This document shows, one piece after another, positions 1 to 6,504 of a stretch of 64,000 nt of DNA (its first letter is position 1; every line of letters begins with the position of its first letter). The stretch covers positions 77,585-141,584 of the forward strand of contig DBYZ01000010.1 in NCBI GenBank assembly GCA_002311655.1, written 5' to 3'. The DNA is from Bacteroidales bacterium UBA1173. GTDB lineage: Bacteria; Bacteroidota; Bacteroidia; Bacteroidales; F082. Under the pieces are notes generated by a model, which had not been told where the DNA came from, ran no database searches, and was given only the letters and a program-made list of their open reading frames with translations. Made by a program: the position numbers and the translations under genes.

Positions 1-2419
1 GTTCACCTTCACCATTGACCATGATGTTGTTGCCGCTCTGGTATGCAAAGTTGTCGCTGCCTTCAAATTCATTGTCTATAGCCTCGAGCTTGAGGATGAA
101 ACGACCTGGCTGGTCTTCATTGGCACCTATGAATGAGTAGTCGTCAATGAGCAAGTCGGTGTCAATGCCAGTGAATCGGTCGTAGAGATGCATATATTTA
201 ATCTCACCTTTCACCATCTTGGCGCTAATTGTGTATGTGCCAATGGTCTTTGCCTCAAAATTGACATTGATGCTCTTGACCTCTCCACGGTTGTTGTAAA
301 CAGCCACAGCCTTATCAGAATCTTCATTATGGATATACAACATTGGAGCCTCATCGTTCAGATGGTTGATTTTTGTCAAAGGCAGATGATTTCCGAAATA
401 AACGTAAGCCACATCGGTGAATTTGCTGTTCGACACCTCAAGGCGGATAACCTCATTGGTGAAGCCGGCTTCGTCTTTTGCAGATGGGTTAAGTTGCAAT
501 GTAGCCCCATTACTTGGCGCTTCAACCATAAATGCCTCACCTACAATAATATCTGCTTCTGACGCTGCAAAAACTCCTGTTGATGAATTAACTTTGTAGT
601 ATGAACATGATGATTCTCCAATCTTCATGCTTCTTACATTGTTTGACAACGGGTTGCCGACAAGGTTAAAACCGTTATATGTACCACTTCCCGACTTGGA
701 AAGAGTAATATTGGCAGTAGTTCCTGGAAGAACAGTACCAGGGAATTCAAGCGTAAGATTTGAAGAGTTGGCATAAAGATAGCCTTTGCCATTTACAAGA
801 TTAAACACTTCTTGTTTATAGTTTCTCCATTCTGCTCCTGATTGTGCTTCATCAAAATAATACAAGTCATAATTATTATCAAGCATTCCAGAAACAGTTG
901 TTGGATTAATAGAACCAGTTGTTGGATTTGCAATAATATAGTAATTGTCTTTTCCACCTGCTTGAGTATAAGCTGTTATTTCCTTTTGGAATGTAGCTTT
1001 TACATCTGCTTTAGCACTTGAAATAATGAGCTGACCGCCATCTTTGATGACGAGATGAGAAGCATCAGAATTAATTAATGTACCAGTAATAGTTATTGCG
1101 TTGCCTGCTGGAATGGTTAATGAACCATTGGTTAAATCCATATTGGCGATGGTGACACTGGTTGTTTCAGAAATGCTGCTGCTGAATGTGCTCCAATTAT
1201 CAGCAGTTGTATATCTTTCTATTATTGAATTGTCTGAGCTAAATAATACATTTATATCGCAATAGCCGCTGCTTGTCTTAAATATATTAGCATCATCTAT
1301 TGTTGGAGGATTGGTTCCTAACATGTATATTGTTGCTAAATTCGTGTTATCCTTACCCAGGTTATTTTCGAATGCTTTTGTGCCAATTGTTGTAACTGAA
1401 GATGGTATTATCAATGTTCCTGAGGTTTTTGTGCCACTAAATGCATAGGCGGGAATACTAGTAACATTTGCACCAATAGTTAAAGTAATATTATTTGTGC
1501 TACAACCTTTGAATGGCTTAGTTGAATTAGTAAAATTAGAATGTGTTGTGACGTTATAATTAATTTCAGTTAGACCTGTACAATTTTGGAATACATTACT
1601 TCCAATAGATGTAATAGATGATGGAATAGTAATTGATGTTAATCCAGAACATCCGGCAAAACATAAGCTAGGAATTGCAGTTACGCCTGATGGAATTGTA
1701 ATAGATTCTAAACTCGAACAATTTTGAAATGCGTATGCGCCAAGAGAATTAACATTGGATATATCGTTTATAGTGGAGAGCTTTGAACATCCATTGAAAG
1801 CGCTCATGCCAATCGAAGTGACAGACGAAGGAATTGTCACTTCTTCAAGTTTAGAACATCCATTAAAAGTATTCATCTGAATAGTTGTTACACCCGAAGG
1901 AATAGTCATGGATGTTAGGCTGGTGCAATTTTGGAACGCATTCATCCCAATACTTGTTACATTAGAAGGAATAGTAACGGATGTTAGATTAGAACATCCA
2001 TAAAACACATTTGTGCCAAGGAATGTTACAGCATCTGGAATAGAAATGCTAGTAAAGCTCGCATTATTGCATTGATAAAATGCATAGCTGTCAATATAAG
2101 TAATGCTTGAAGGTAATGATACAGATGTTAATCCAGAACAAGCTCTAAATGCAGAGGCTCCAATTTGTGTAACGTTGTATGTTTTTTCGTTAGTGGAATT
2201 AGTGGCTGTACTTGGAATTTCGATGGCCCCAGAATATGAATTGTAATCATTTGTCTCATAAGTAACTTTTACACCCGTTCCACTCTGATTCGTGACATAA
2301 CTATAATATATAGTATGTCCTTGATAGGCATCGGCGAAGTCGTATGCCATCAAATCACCCCCCCCTAAAAAGCATGAAAATGCCATCATCAGGGTTAGTG
2401 CTAATGCTTTTTTTCTCAT
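1..2419 (-). CDS. BspA-like leucine-rich-repeat surface protein, likely T9SS cargo (3' end outside window)
   Basis: This reading frame stays open for 806 codons from the ATG at 2419 to the left window edge, so the C terminus is missing. An N-terminal signal peptide (about residues 1-25, ending in LMA before YDF) is followed, from about residue 70 to 330, by roughly ten 23-residue repeats of the LRR_5/BspA type, with the recurring pattern CSGLTSVTIPSSVTSIG followed by AF. Residues 400-806 are beta-rich and resemble the pre-sorting-domain part of Bacteroidales surface proteins. A sorting domain would be expected just beyond the edge. BspA-type proteins are surface adhesins, so a role in attachment is inferred from the family. 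A run of eight G in codons 19-21 could make expression slippage-prone. A consensus promoter lies at 2556-2589. I am confident of the family, less so of the secretion route. Confidence 0.85.
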   Translation of the reverse strand, partial: MRKKALALTLMMAFSCFLGGGDLMAYDFADAYQGHTIYYSYVTNQSGTGVKVTYETNDYNSYSGAIEIPSTATNSTNEKTYNVTQIGASAFRACSGLTSVSLPSSITYIDSYAFYQCNNASFTSISIPDAVTFLGTNVFYGCSNLTSVTIPSNVTSIGMNAFQNCTSLTSMTIPSGVTTIQMNTFNGCSKLEEVTIPSSVTSIGMSAFNGCSKLSTINDISNVNSLGAYAFQNCSSLESITIPSGVTAIPSLCFAGCSGLTSITIPSSITSIGSNVFQNCTGLTEINYNVTTHSNFTNSTKPFKGCSTNNITLTIGANVTSIPAYAFSGTKTSGTLIIPSSVTTIGTKAFENNLGKDNTNLATIYMLGTNPPTIDDANIFKTSSGYCDINVLFSSDNSIIERYTTADNWSTFSSSISETTSVTIANMDLTNGSLTIPAGNAITITGTLINSDASHLVIKDGGQLIISSAKADVKATFQKEITAYTQAGGKDNYYIIANPTTGSINPTTVSGMLDNNYDLYYFDEAQSGAEWRNYKQEVFNLVNGKGYLYANSSNLTLEFPGTVLPGTTANITLSKSGSGTYNGFNLVGNPLSNNVRSMKIGESSCSYYKVNSSTGVFAASEADIIVGEAFMVEAPSNGATLQLNPSAKDEAGFTNEVIRLEVSNSKFTDVAYVYFGNHLPLTKINHLNDEAPMLYIHNEDSDKAVAVYNNRGEVKSINVNFEAKTIGTYTISAKMVKGEIKYMHLYDRFTGIDTDLLIDDYSFIGANEDQPGRFILKLEAIDNEFEGSDNFAYQSGNNIMVNGEGE

Positions 2420-2555
2420 AAAGATTACGTTCATTTTGTGAATAATGTTTTAATTTTTGTTAGTATTGTTAATCAGTTTAATGTGTCAAATATATGATAT
2501 CCAGCACTTTATGCCTTCTTCACGATGCCTCAATCTTAACCTTTCAATTGGGCTG

Positions 2556-2589
2556 CAAAAGTACAAAAAAGATTTAATGCTCAAACAAA
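2556..2589 (-). promoter_or_regulatory. Bacteroidetes-type promoter for the LRR gene
   Basis: On the minus strand TTTG is followed after 18 bases (or 22 from a second TTTG) by TACTTTTG, matching the TTTG / TAnnTTTG consensus. It would give a leader of about 135 nt before the ATG at 2419. Confidence 0.6.
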
Positions 2590-2605
2590 TAAAAATAAAA
2601 AATTT

Positions 2606-2662
2606 AACCACGAATTTCACAAATCTTCCGAATGCTCCGTCAAATCTGCAAAATCCGAGGTC
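2606..2662. repeat. Degenerate copy of a dispersed Bacteroidetes-type intergenic repeat (copy 1)
   Basis: The last 45 bases (2618-2662) align without gaps to 3617-3661, with 35 identical positions by eye. Shared blocks include AAATCTG, AAAATCCG and GGTC. The repeat is internally quasi-periodic, in the style of acggatttnacagattt. The two copies lie on either side of the Abi gene and its candidate small RNA. I see no ORF or transposase linked to them. Confidence 0.6.
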
Positions 2663-2714
2663 AAAAAAATAAAAAAAACAATCTCCGGTTATTGCTCGAG
2701 ACCAACCGGAGATT
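2662..2714 (-). terminator. Rho-independent terminator of the candidate small RNA and/or Abi gene
   Basis: A perfect 11-bp stem (arms 2704-2714 and 2680-2690, AATCTCCGGTT against AACCGGAGATT) has a 13-nt loop. On the minus strand it is followed by G, eight T, A and seven T. It is the first terminator downstream of the Abi stop at 2818. Confidence 0.85.
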
Positions 2715-2768
2715 ATATAACCCTCACCCGGAGGTTTGAACAAGTCAGGGACACACCGGGAATTACGC
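2671..2768 (-). ncRNA. Candidate structured small RNA (about 98 nt) next to the Abi gene
   Basis: A -7 box TATCTTTG (2771-2778, minus strand) is followed by about 98 bases that end in the strong terminator at 2662-2714. No credible protein is encoded. Before the terminator hairpin, two interleaved short helices are possible: 2756-2760 with 2727-2731 (CCCGG/CCGGG) and 2747-2750 with 2721-2724 (CCCT/AGGG). Their order is that of an H-type pseudoknot. The hexamer CTCCGG occurs twice, so the 3' arm of the terminator could pair with either copy, which would also fit an attenuator. From memory, AbiF-family HEPN toxins have been reported with a neighbouring antitoxin RNA; that makes this position notable, but the link here is inference. 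No good -33 TTTG is visible. Confidence 0.45.
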
Positions 2769-2817
2769 TGCAAAGATACAAAAAATTCCAATATGGAACA
2801 TGGTTTTTTGAAAAAAA

Positions 2818-3507
2818 TTAAAAATTCTTGAATTTTTCTAATAAATCATCAATATGGTCTAATCCGTAGAGTAGGTTTTTGTGGTTTATATTCATCCAAG
2901 AAAAGAGAGTCATAATGCTATCGTAGCAATTTTTTATTTTACTGGTATCAATGTGTGCCGGTTTTTTGAAACATATTGGTTCATGATGAGCAATGCGATT
3001 TCTTAATATATTTATTTTGTCAAGCTCGTTGAAAATATAGGTGTTATTATACTTGTTTGTTGAGGATGATTTGGATTTGTTTGGAAAAACACGAAGTAGA
3101 CATTTGCCGGAAAGAGAATACATTGCATTATTGAACATGTATTTCCAAACTCCGAATCCCATCTCGGTCAGTAATTTTGAATGTGTGTATGAACCATTAT
3201 TGTTAAGCTCATAGTAAGTGTATTCGATGATTGCTTTTGTTTTTATAGCTCTCTTATCGTTGTAAAAAATTCCGTTTTTCAATATTGAATCGCGCAGCCA
3301 GTCATAACCGAATGCCTTTTTCATCTCATTGTCAATATTATTTCTGAGTGCTACTTCAAAACAACTGATTATTAAAAACATCTCTTTGGATATTTTCAAG
3401 TTGTAACGATAAAGCAACATTGCCTTCCTGGTGTCGTTATTGCAGGCAATCAAATATCTCCTTAATCTTTCTTTCGAGATAACACGTTCAAAATCAGAGT
3501 ATTTCAT
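2818..3507 (-). CDS. Abi-family (AbiD/AbiF-like) protein with a HEPN RNase motif
   Basis: The protein is 229 aa, mostly helical and lysine/asparagine-rich. Two features identify it as Abi-like (Abi_2). One is the segment SCFEVALRNNID at residues 48-59. The other is the C-terminal motif NILRNRIAHHEP (166-177), which contains R169-x4-H174, the signature of HEPN ribonucleases. Abi_2 proteins are abortive-infection (phage-defence) factors; HEPN members act by cutting RNA, and toxicity is expected. It is transcribed alone, with TATCTTTG at 3558-3565, and is followed by a candidate small RNA and a terminator. Degenerate repeats flank the unit. The length is shorter than the roughly 300 aa of many AbiD/F proteins, so it may be a compact version. 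The family call is firm. The phage-defence role is inferred. Confidence 0.85.
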   Translation of the reverse strand: MKYSDFERVISKERLRRYLIACNNDTRKAMLLYRYNLKISKEMFLIISCFEVALRNNIDNEMKKAFGYDWLRDSILKNGIFYNDKRAIKTKAIIEYTYYELNNNGSYTHSKLLTEMGFGVWKYMFNNAMYSLSGKCLLRVFPNKSKSSSTNKYNNTYIFNELDKINILRNRIAHHEPICFKKPAHIDTSKIKNCYDSIMTLFSWMNINHKNLLYGLDHIDDLLEKFKNF

Positions 3508-3557
3508 AAATTTGATAATTAGTTAAAAACAAAAACACTTCTTGTAAAGAATCTTGG

Positions 3558-3565
3558 CAAAGATA
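3558..3565 (-). promoter_or_regulatory. -7 promoter element for the Abi gene
   Basis: TATCTTTG on the minus strand lies 50 nt before the ATG at 3507 and is preceded by TTTTTTG, as at 2771-2778 and 27986-27993. The nearest TTTG is 16 bases upstream, shorter than usual. Confidence 0.5.
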
Positions 3566-3601
3566 CAAAAAATTTTCAAAACAAACCCCAGAAAATTAAA
3601 A

Positions 3602-3661
3602 ATTCGAACACTGATTTAACGAATCTTACGGATAATCTGTTAAATCTGTAAAATCCGTGGT
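3602..3661. repeat. Dispersed Bacteroidetes-type intergenic repeat (copy 2)
   Basis: This is the better preserved copy of the repeat at 2606-2662. On the minus strand it reads as a string of ACGGATTT / ACAGATTT / AACAGATT units. It fills most of the gap between the 106-aa gene and the Abi gene. Confidence 0.6.
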
Positions 3662-3670
3662 CGGAAAAAA

Positions 3671-3991
3671 TTAAATAACCTCTCTCAACGTCTTGAAAAC
3701 GCTAACTTCCGCTGCCTTGAACCTCCCATCGAAGAAAAACGTCCGTCTCATGCCGTCGAACAAGTTATGTCGGTCGAGTTCATCATTGATATACAACGCC
3801 TTGCATTCCGAAATGGTGTTTTTCCTCGCGATGTCGTTGTCGGCCTCAAACCCGTTGTACACCCTCACAAACGTTACCGGGTCGCTCTTCGACCCCATGG
3901 CAATCAGGTCCTGCTTCGTGATGTCGAAGTCCGCCTCCGCCGCCATCAGCAGACAATAAATCTGAAATTCCTCTAAAGTCAAGTTCTTCAT
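3671..3991 (-). CDS. Unknown 106-aa acidic helical protein
   Basis: I do not recognise this protein with certainty. It is 106 aa, without signal peptide or membrane segment. It begins MKNLTLEEFQIYCLLMAAEAD, which is followed by DFDITKQDL, and that resembles the first helices of TerB-like (tellurite-resistance-associated) domains. The rest (VTFVRVYNGFEADNDIARKN) is helical and charged. The start at 3991 is the only sensible ATG. TATTTTTG lies about 25 bases upstream on the minus strand, so it probably has its own promoter. It is separated from the Abi gene by a repeat copy and the Abi promoter, so co-transcription with Abi is not assured. Coding is supported by a clean frame and a G/C-rich third-position pattern (many GTC, CTC, GTT codons). 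Function unknown. Confidence 0.6.
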   Translation of the reverse strand: MKNLTLEEFQIYCLLMAAEADFDITKQDLIAMGSKSDPVTFVRVYNGFEADNDIARKNTISECKALYINDELDRHNLFDGMRRTFFFDGRFKAAEVSVFKTLREVI

Positions 3992-4081
3992 GAAGTGAGA
4001 TTTTTCGGTGCAAAAATAGCAAAAAAAAACAGAAATTTTGATAAATAAAACATTTTTAATGGGTTGTATTAAAATAATGTG

Positions 4082-4089
4082 TAATTTTG
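4082..4089 (+). promoter_or_regulatory. -7 promoter element for the 4117-6146 operon
   Basis: TAATTTTG lies 28 bases before the ATG at 4117, the expected distance for a short leader. No clear -33 TTTG is visible. Confidence 0.5.
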
Positions 4090-4116
4090 CAGTTCGAAAT
4101 ATAGGACTGGAATTAT

Positions 4117-4425
4117 ATGAAAAAAGATATGAGAATGAAATATATTATTAGTCTTATCGTATTGATTATGATGACGATTCTGCCGTGCCGCCTCAATGCC
4201 CAGTTCGGCAGAAGCGACGGCTTTTTCAGTGGCTATAATGATGACATTTATAGCGGAACAAGAGATATTTACACTATTAACAGTCTTGATGATTCTGGTC
4301 ATAATGGCATCACAAACCAGACATTCGGACAAGAACTTCCTCTTGGAAGCGGTCTTGTAGTGATGGTTGCTGCCGGAGCAGGATATGCTATTATAAAAAG
4401 GAGAAAAAACAACGCTAAAAACTGA
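4117..4425 (+). CDS. Small exported protein with a C-terminal membrane anchor
   Basis: The protein is 102 aa. A signal peptide (about residues 7-28, ending in LNA before QFGRS) is followed by a short glycine/aspartate-rich region of about 45 residues. The C-terminal segment PLGSGLVVMVAAGAGYAII (about residues 75-94) ends in a basic tail, KRRKNNAKN. The protein would thus cross or anchor in the inner membrane, with the middle part outside. The signature (short PxGSG-like motif, hydrophobic helix, basic tail) resembles the layout of sorting tags such as PEP-CTERM, though I see no sortase-like gene here. It lies 5 bases before the lipoprotein gene at 4431 and is surely co-transcribed with it. 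Function unknown. The start at 4117 fits the -7 box at 4082; internal ATGs at 4129 and 4135 are possible. Confidence 0.7.
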   Translation: MKKDMRMKYIISLIVLIMMTILPCRLNAQFGRSDGFFSGYNDDIYSGTRDIYTINSLDDSGHNGITNQTFGQELPLGSGLVVMVAAGAGYAIIKRRKNNAKN

Positions 4426-4430
4426 AAAAT

Positions 4431-6146
4431 ATGAAAAGAATTATAACAATTGTTTGTGCATTATTATTGATGTTTGGCTTAAGCCAATGCAAAAAGAAAC
4501 CGGTTGTTACTGATAACGGTCCGAAACCTGTGTCAATTACTTTGGATGTGAATGGTGGCTCAAAAGTCGATGTAAATACTGGAACTGGTGATGTTACATT
4601 TGAGGACGGCGATGTAATTTATGTGGCATATTTAGGGGCCTATGTGGGCTATTTAACTTATATAACTGAAGTAATATCATCTAAAGAAACAAGATCATAT
4701 TTCTCAGGTACTATTTCAGCTACTCCTGATAATGTCAACCCTTTGTATTTTTATTTCCTCGGTAATAAAAAACCGTATGAAGATTTGACAGAATCACCGA
4801 CAACACTTACTGTAGACATTATTAACCAAACATCTTCTTTGCCTGTTATTTCTGCAGCTGGCTCCAGACAACCTTACACTGGTGCAGGTCATTACACAGC
4901 ACAACTTGCTAACAAATGTGCATTGGTTAAGTTTAATGTTACTACAGCATCAAGTTTGCCAACTGTTATAACTGGGGTTAATAATAAAATGACAATAGCA
5001 TTTAAAAGTGAAAGTGTTGGTTCGTTTACGCCAAGCATGATATCCAATGGTATTATAGATTTACCATCAGGAGGTGGACCTCGATGGGCTATACTATTAC
5101 CACAAGATGCAGTTGATGCTGGAAGTGCATATTCTATTGATTTTAGTTGCGTTGGTGAGCGTGGGGCTATTCCGGAAATCACGGAAAACCTTTATCTTAC
5201 TACTCCAATAACTGTAGATGTAAGTAACCCTGCCACCTATCCAGCAGGAGCTTTACATGGAGTTTTTTCTGTTGGTGCCACCAAAAATGTTTATTTCTCA
5301 CAGGGTAATCTGCAATACATAGGCAGTGCAGTAACACCATACTGGCAGTTTGCAACAAACCAGTATGAATACCTCGGTACAATCCAGGCCACAGCGGCAT
5401 CTAATGTTGACAGAGATTTGTTTGGCTGGGGTACGAGCGGTTGGGACAATGGTAACGAATACTATCAACCGTACAATACACTTAACAATGGAATTGACAC
5501 CAAAGGTTGGGGTTATGGACCGTGTGATAAACAGAATAATAATTATCAAATACACTTATTGGATGGTTACGCCAATGCGGATTGGGGCGTTTATAATAGA
5601 ATCCAAAACGGAGGCAATGAAGTAAACAAGTGGCGTACTTTAAGTAAACATGAGTGGGATTATTTGCTGGGACCAAATAAGAATCCTAACCCTGGTTCAA
5701 ATTGTCGCACATCGACAACCGTGAACGGCACCGCAAATGCGAGATTTACTTATGCCACTGTCAACACTAATGGAACAAGTGTGAAAGGCATGATTATCTT
5801 TCCCGACATTTACTTAGGTGGAACGCCTGATGGTGTCACATGGGGTCCAATAAACAATTATAGTGACTTTGTTACCCAATGCACAATAAAAGGATGGGAA
5901 GATCTTCATACAGCTGGCTGCGTGTTTCTTCCGGCTGCAGGCAGTAGAAATGAAACAACAGTTGCCTATTATAGTGGCAGCCCCCAACAGAATAGAGGCT
6001 ATTATTGGTCTAGTATGCGCAATGCGGCCAATACTGCATATGCTTTGCGCTTTGATAATTCTAGTTTTGCGCCCTCATCAGTTAACAACACACAACGTCA
6101 TTTTGGTTATGCTGTGCGCCTTGTGTATGATATAAACCTGAAGTGA
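4431..6146 (+). CDS. Large surface lipoprotein: fimbrillin-like N-terminal part and FISUMP-like C-terminal domain
   Basis: The protein is 571 aa. It begins with a lipoprotein signal whose lipobox is GLSQC (Cys at residue 20), so it is lipid-anchored. Residues 35-270 are beta-rich with segments such as FEDGDVIYVAY, similar to fimbrillin-like (Mfa1/FimA superfamily) proteins of Bacteroidales. From about residue 280 the protein changes to a domain with FSVGATKNVYFSQGNL, LFGWGTSGW and, near the end, YYWSSMRNAANTAYALRF and FGYAVRLVYD. That is the pattern of the Fibrobacter-succinogenes major paralogous (FISUMP) domain common in Bacteroidales lipoproteins. It is co-transcribed with the small membrane protein upstream and closed by the terminator at 6168. 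Its ligand or structural role is unknown. Confidence 0.75.
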   Translation: MKRIITIVCALLLMFGLSQCKKKPVVTDNGPKPVSITLDVNGGSKVDVNTGTGDVTFEDGDVIYVAYLGAYVGYLTYITEVISSKETRSYFSGTISATPDNVNPLYFYFLGNKKPYEDLTESPTTLTVDIINQTSSLPVISAAGSRQPYTGAGHYTAQLANKCALVKFNVTTASSLPTVITGVNNKMTIAFKSESVGSFTPSMISNGIIDLPSGGGPRWAILLPQDAVDAGSAYSIDFSCVGERGAIPEITENLYLTTPITVDVSNPATYPAGALHGVFSVGATKNVYFSQGNLQYIGSAVTPYWQFATNQYEYLGTIQATAASNVDRDLFGWGTSGWDNGNEYYQPYNTLNNGIDTKGWGYGPCDKQNNNYQIHLLDGYANADWGVYNRIQNGGNEVNKWRTLSKHEWDYLLGPNKNPNPGSNCRTSTTVNGTANARFTYATVNTNGTSVKGMIIFPDIYLGGTPDGVTWGPINNYSDFVTQCTIKGWEDLHTAGCVFLPAAGSRNETTVAYYSGSPQQNRGYYWSSMRNAANTAYALRFDNSSFAPSSVNNTQRHFGYAVRLVYDINLK

Positions 6147-6167
6147 TATTGAATCATAACTGACATA

Positions 6168-6211
6168 AACCACCTCGCGGAATAAAGCCTTATCTGCGAG
6201 GTGGTTTTTTT
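6168..6211 (+). terminator. Rho-independent terminator after the surface lipoprotein gene
   Basis: A perfect 11-bp stem (6168-6178 with 6196-6206, AACCACCTCGC) is followed by a run of seven T. It lies 21 bases after the stop codon at 6146. Confidence 0.9.
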
Positions 6212-6264
6212 ATTCCCGAAAATTATTTTTTCCATCCATTGGCCACATGAACGGAAAATAATTG

Positions 6265-6272
6265 TATATTTG
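6265..6272 (+). promoter_or_regulatory. -7 promoter element for the small-protein/GNAT operon
   Basis: TATATTTG lies 21 bases before the ATG at 6294, with ATTG 23 bases further upstream. It fixes 6294 as the start and excludes the longer open frame from 6201, which would begin inside the preceding terminator. Confidence 0.6.
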
Positions 6273-6293
6273 CAGAGTAAAAAAATAAATATT

Positions 6294-6461
6294 ATGGCAA
6301 CAGCGATAAAAGCGATTCCAACATTGAAAGGCAGTGAGGCTAAGGAGTTTCTGCATAACGCGGAAAAAGCCGAACATGACTTCAATGTTTTGAAGAATCA
6401 CGATCAGCATCCGTTTTGCCAGATGGCATGTGCAATCTTAGGCAAAGCAGGAATGCTTTAA
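6294..6461 (+). CDS. 55-aa small protein preceding a GNAT acetyltransferase (antitoxin candidate)
   Basis: The product is MATAIKAIPTLKGSEAKEFL and 35 further residues. It is hydrophilic, helical, and without a signal. I recognise the N-terminal pattern (MATAIKxIPxLKGxxAxxF) as one that recurs in Bacteroidales in front of GNAT-type acetyltransferase genes. It lies 43 bases upstream of such a gene, under one promoter (6265) and one terminator (7107). This arrangement is that of a toxin-antitoxin pair with the small partner first. Unlike the known antitoxins of TacT/AtaT-type toxins it shows no ribbon-helix-helix sequence, so DNA binding cannot be claimed. The ATG choice rests on the promoter position. 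The gene is real with good confidence; the antitoxin role is inference. Confidence 0.75.
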   Translation: MATAIKAIPTLKGSEAKEFLHNAEKAEHDFNVLKNHDQHPFCQMACAILGKAGML

Positions 6462-6504
6462 AATTTCGAAAAACAAAATTTATTGAAACTATTATTTTAA
6501 TGAG

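Noticed and set aside
188..562. Plus-strand frames within 188-599
   Set aside because: They are antisense to the LRR gene, whose frame is continuous with clear repeats.
2486..2791. A 101-aa frame on the minus strand
   Set aside because: It covers the candidate small RNA, the terminator hairpin and poly-A tracts, and is rich in Phe/Lys/Cys from low-complexity DNA. No start signal or family.
6201..6293. N-terminal extension of the 55-aa protein
   Set aside because: It would begin inside the terminator of the preceding gene and upstream of the promoter at 6265.
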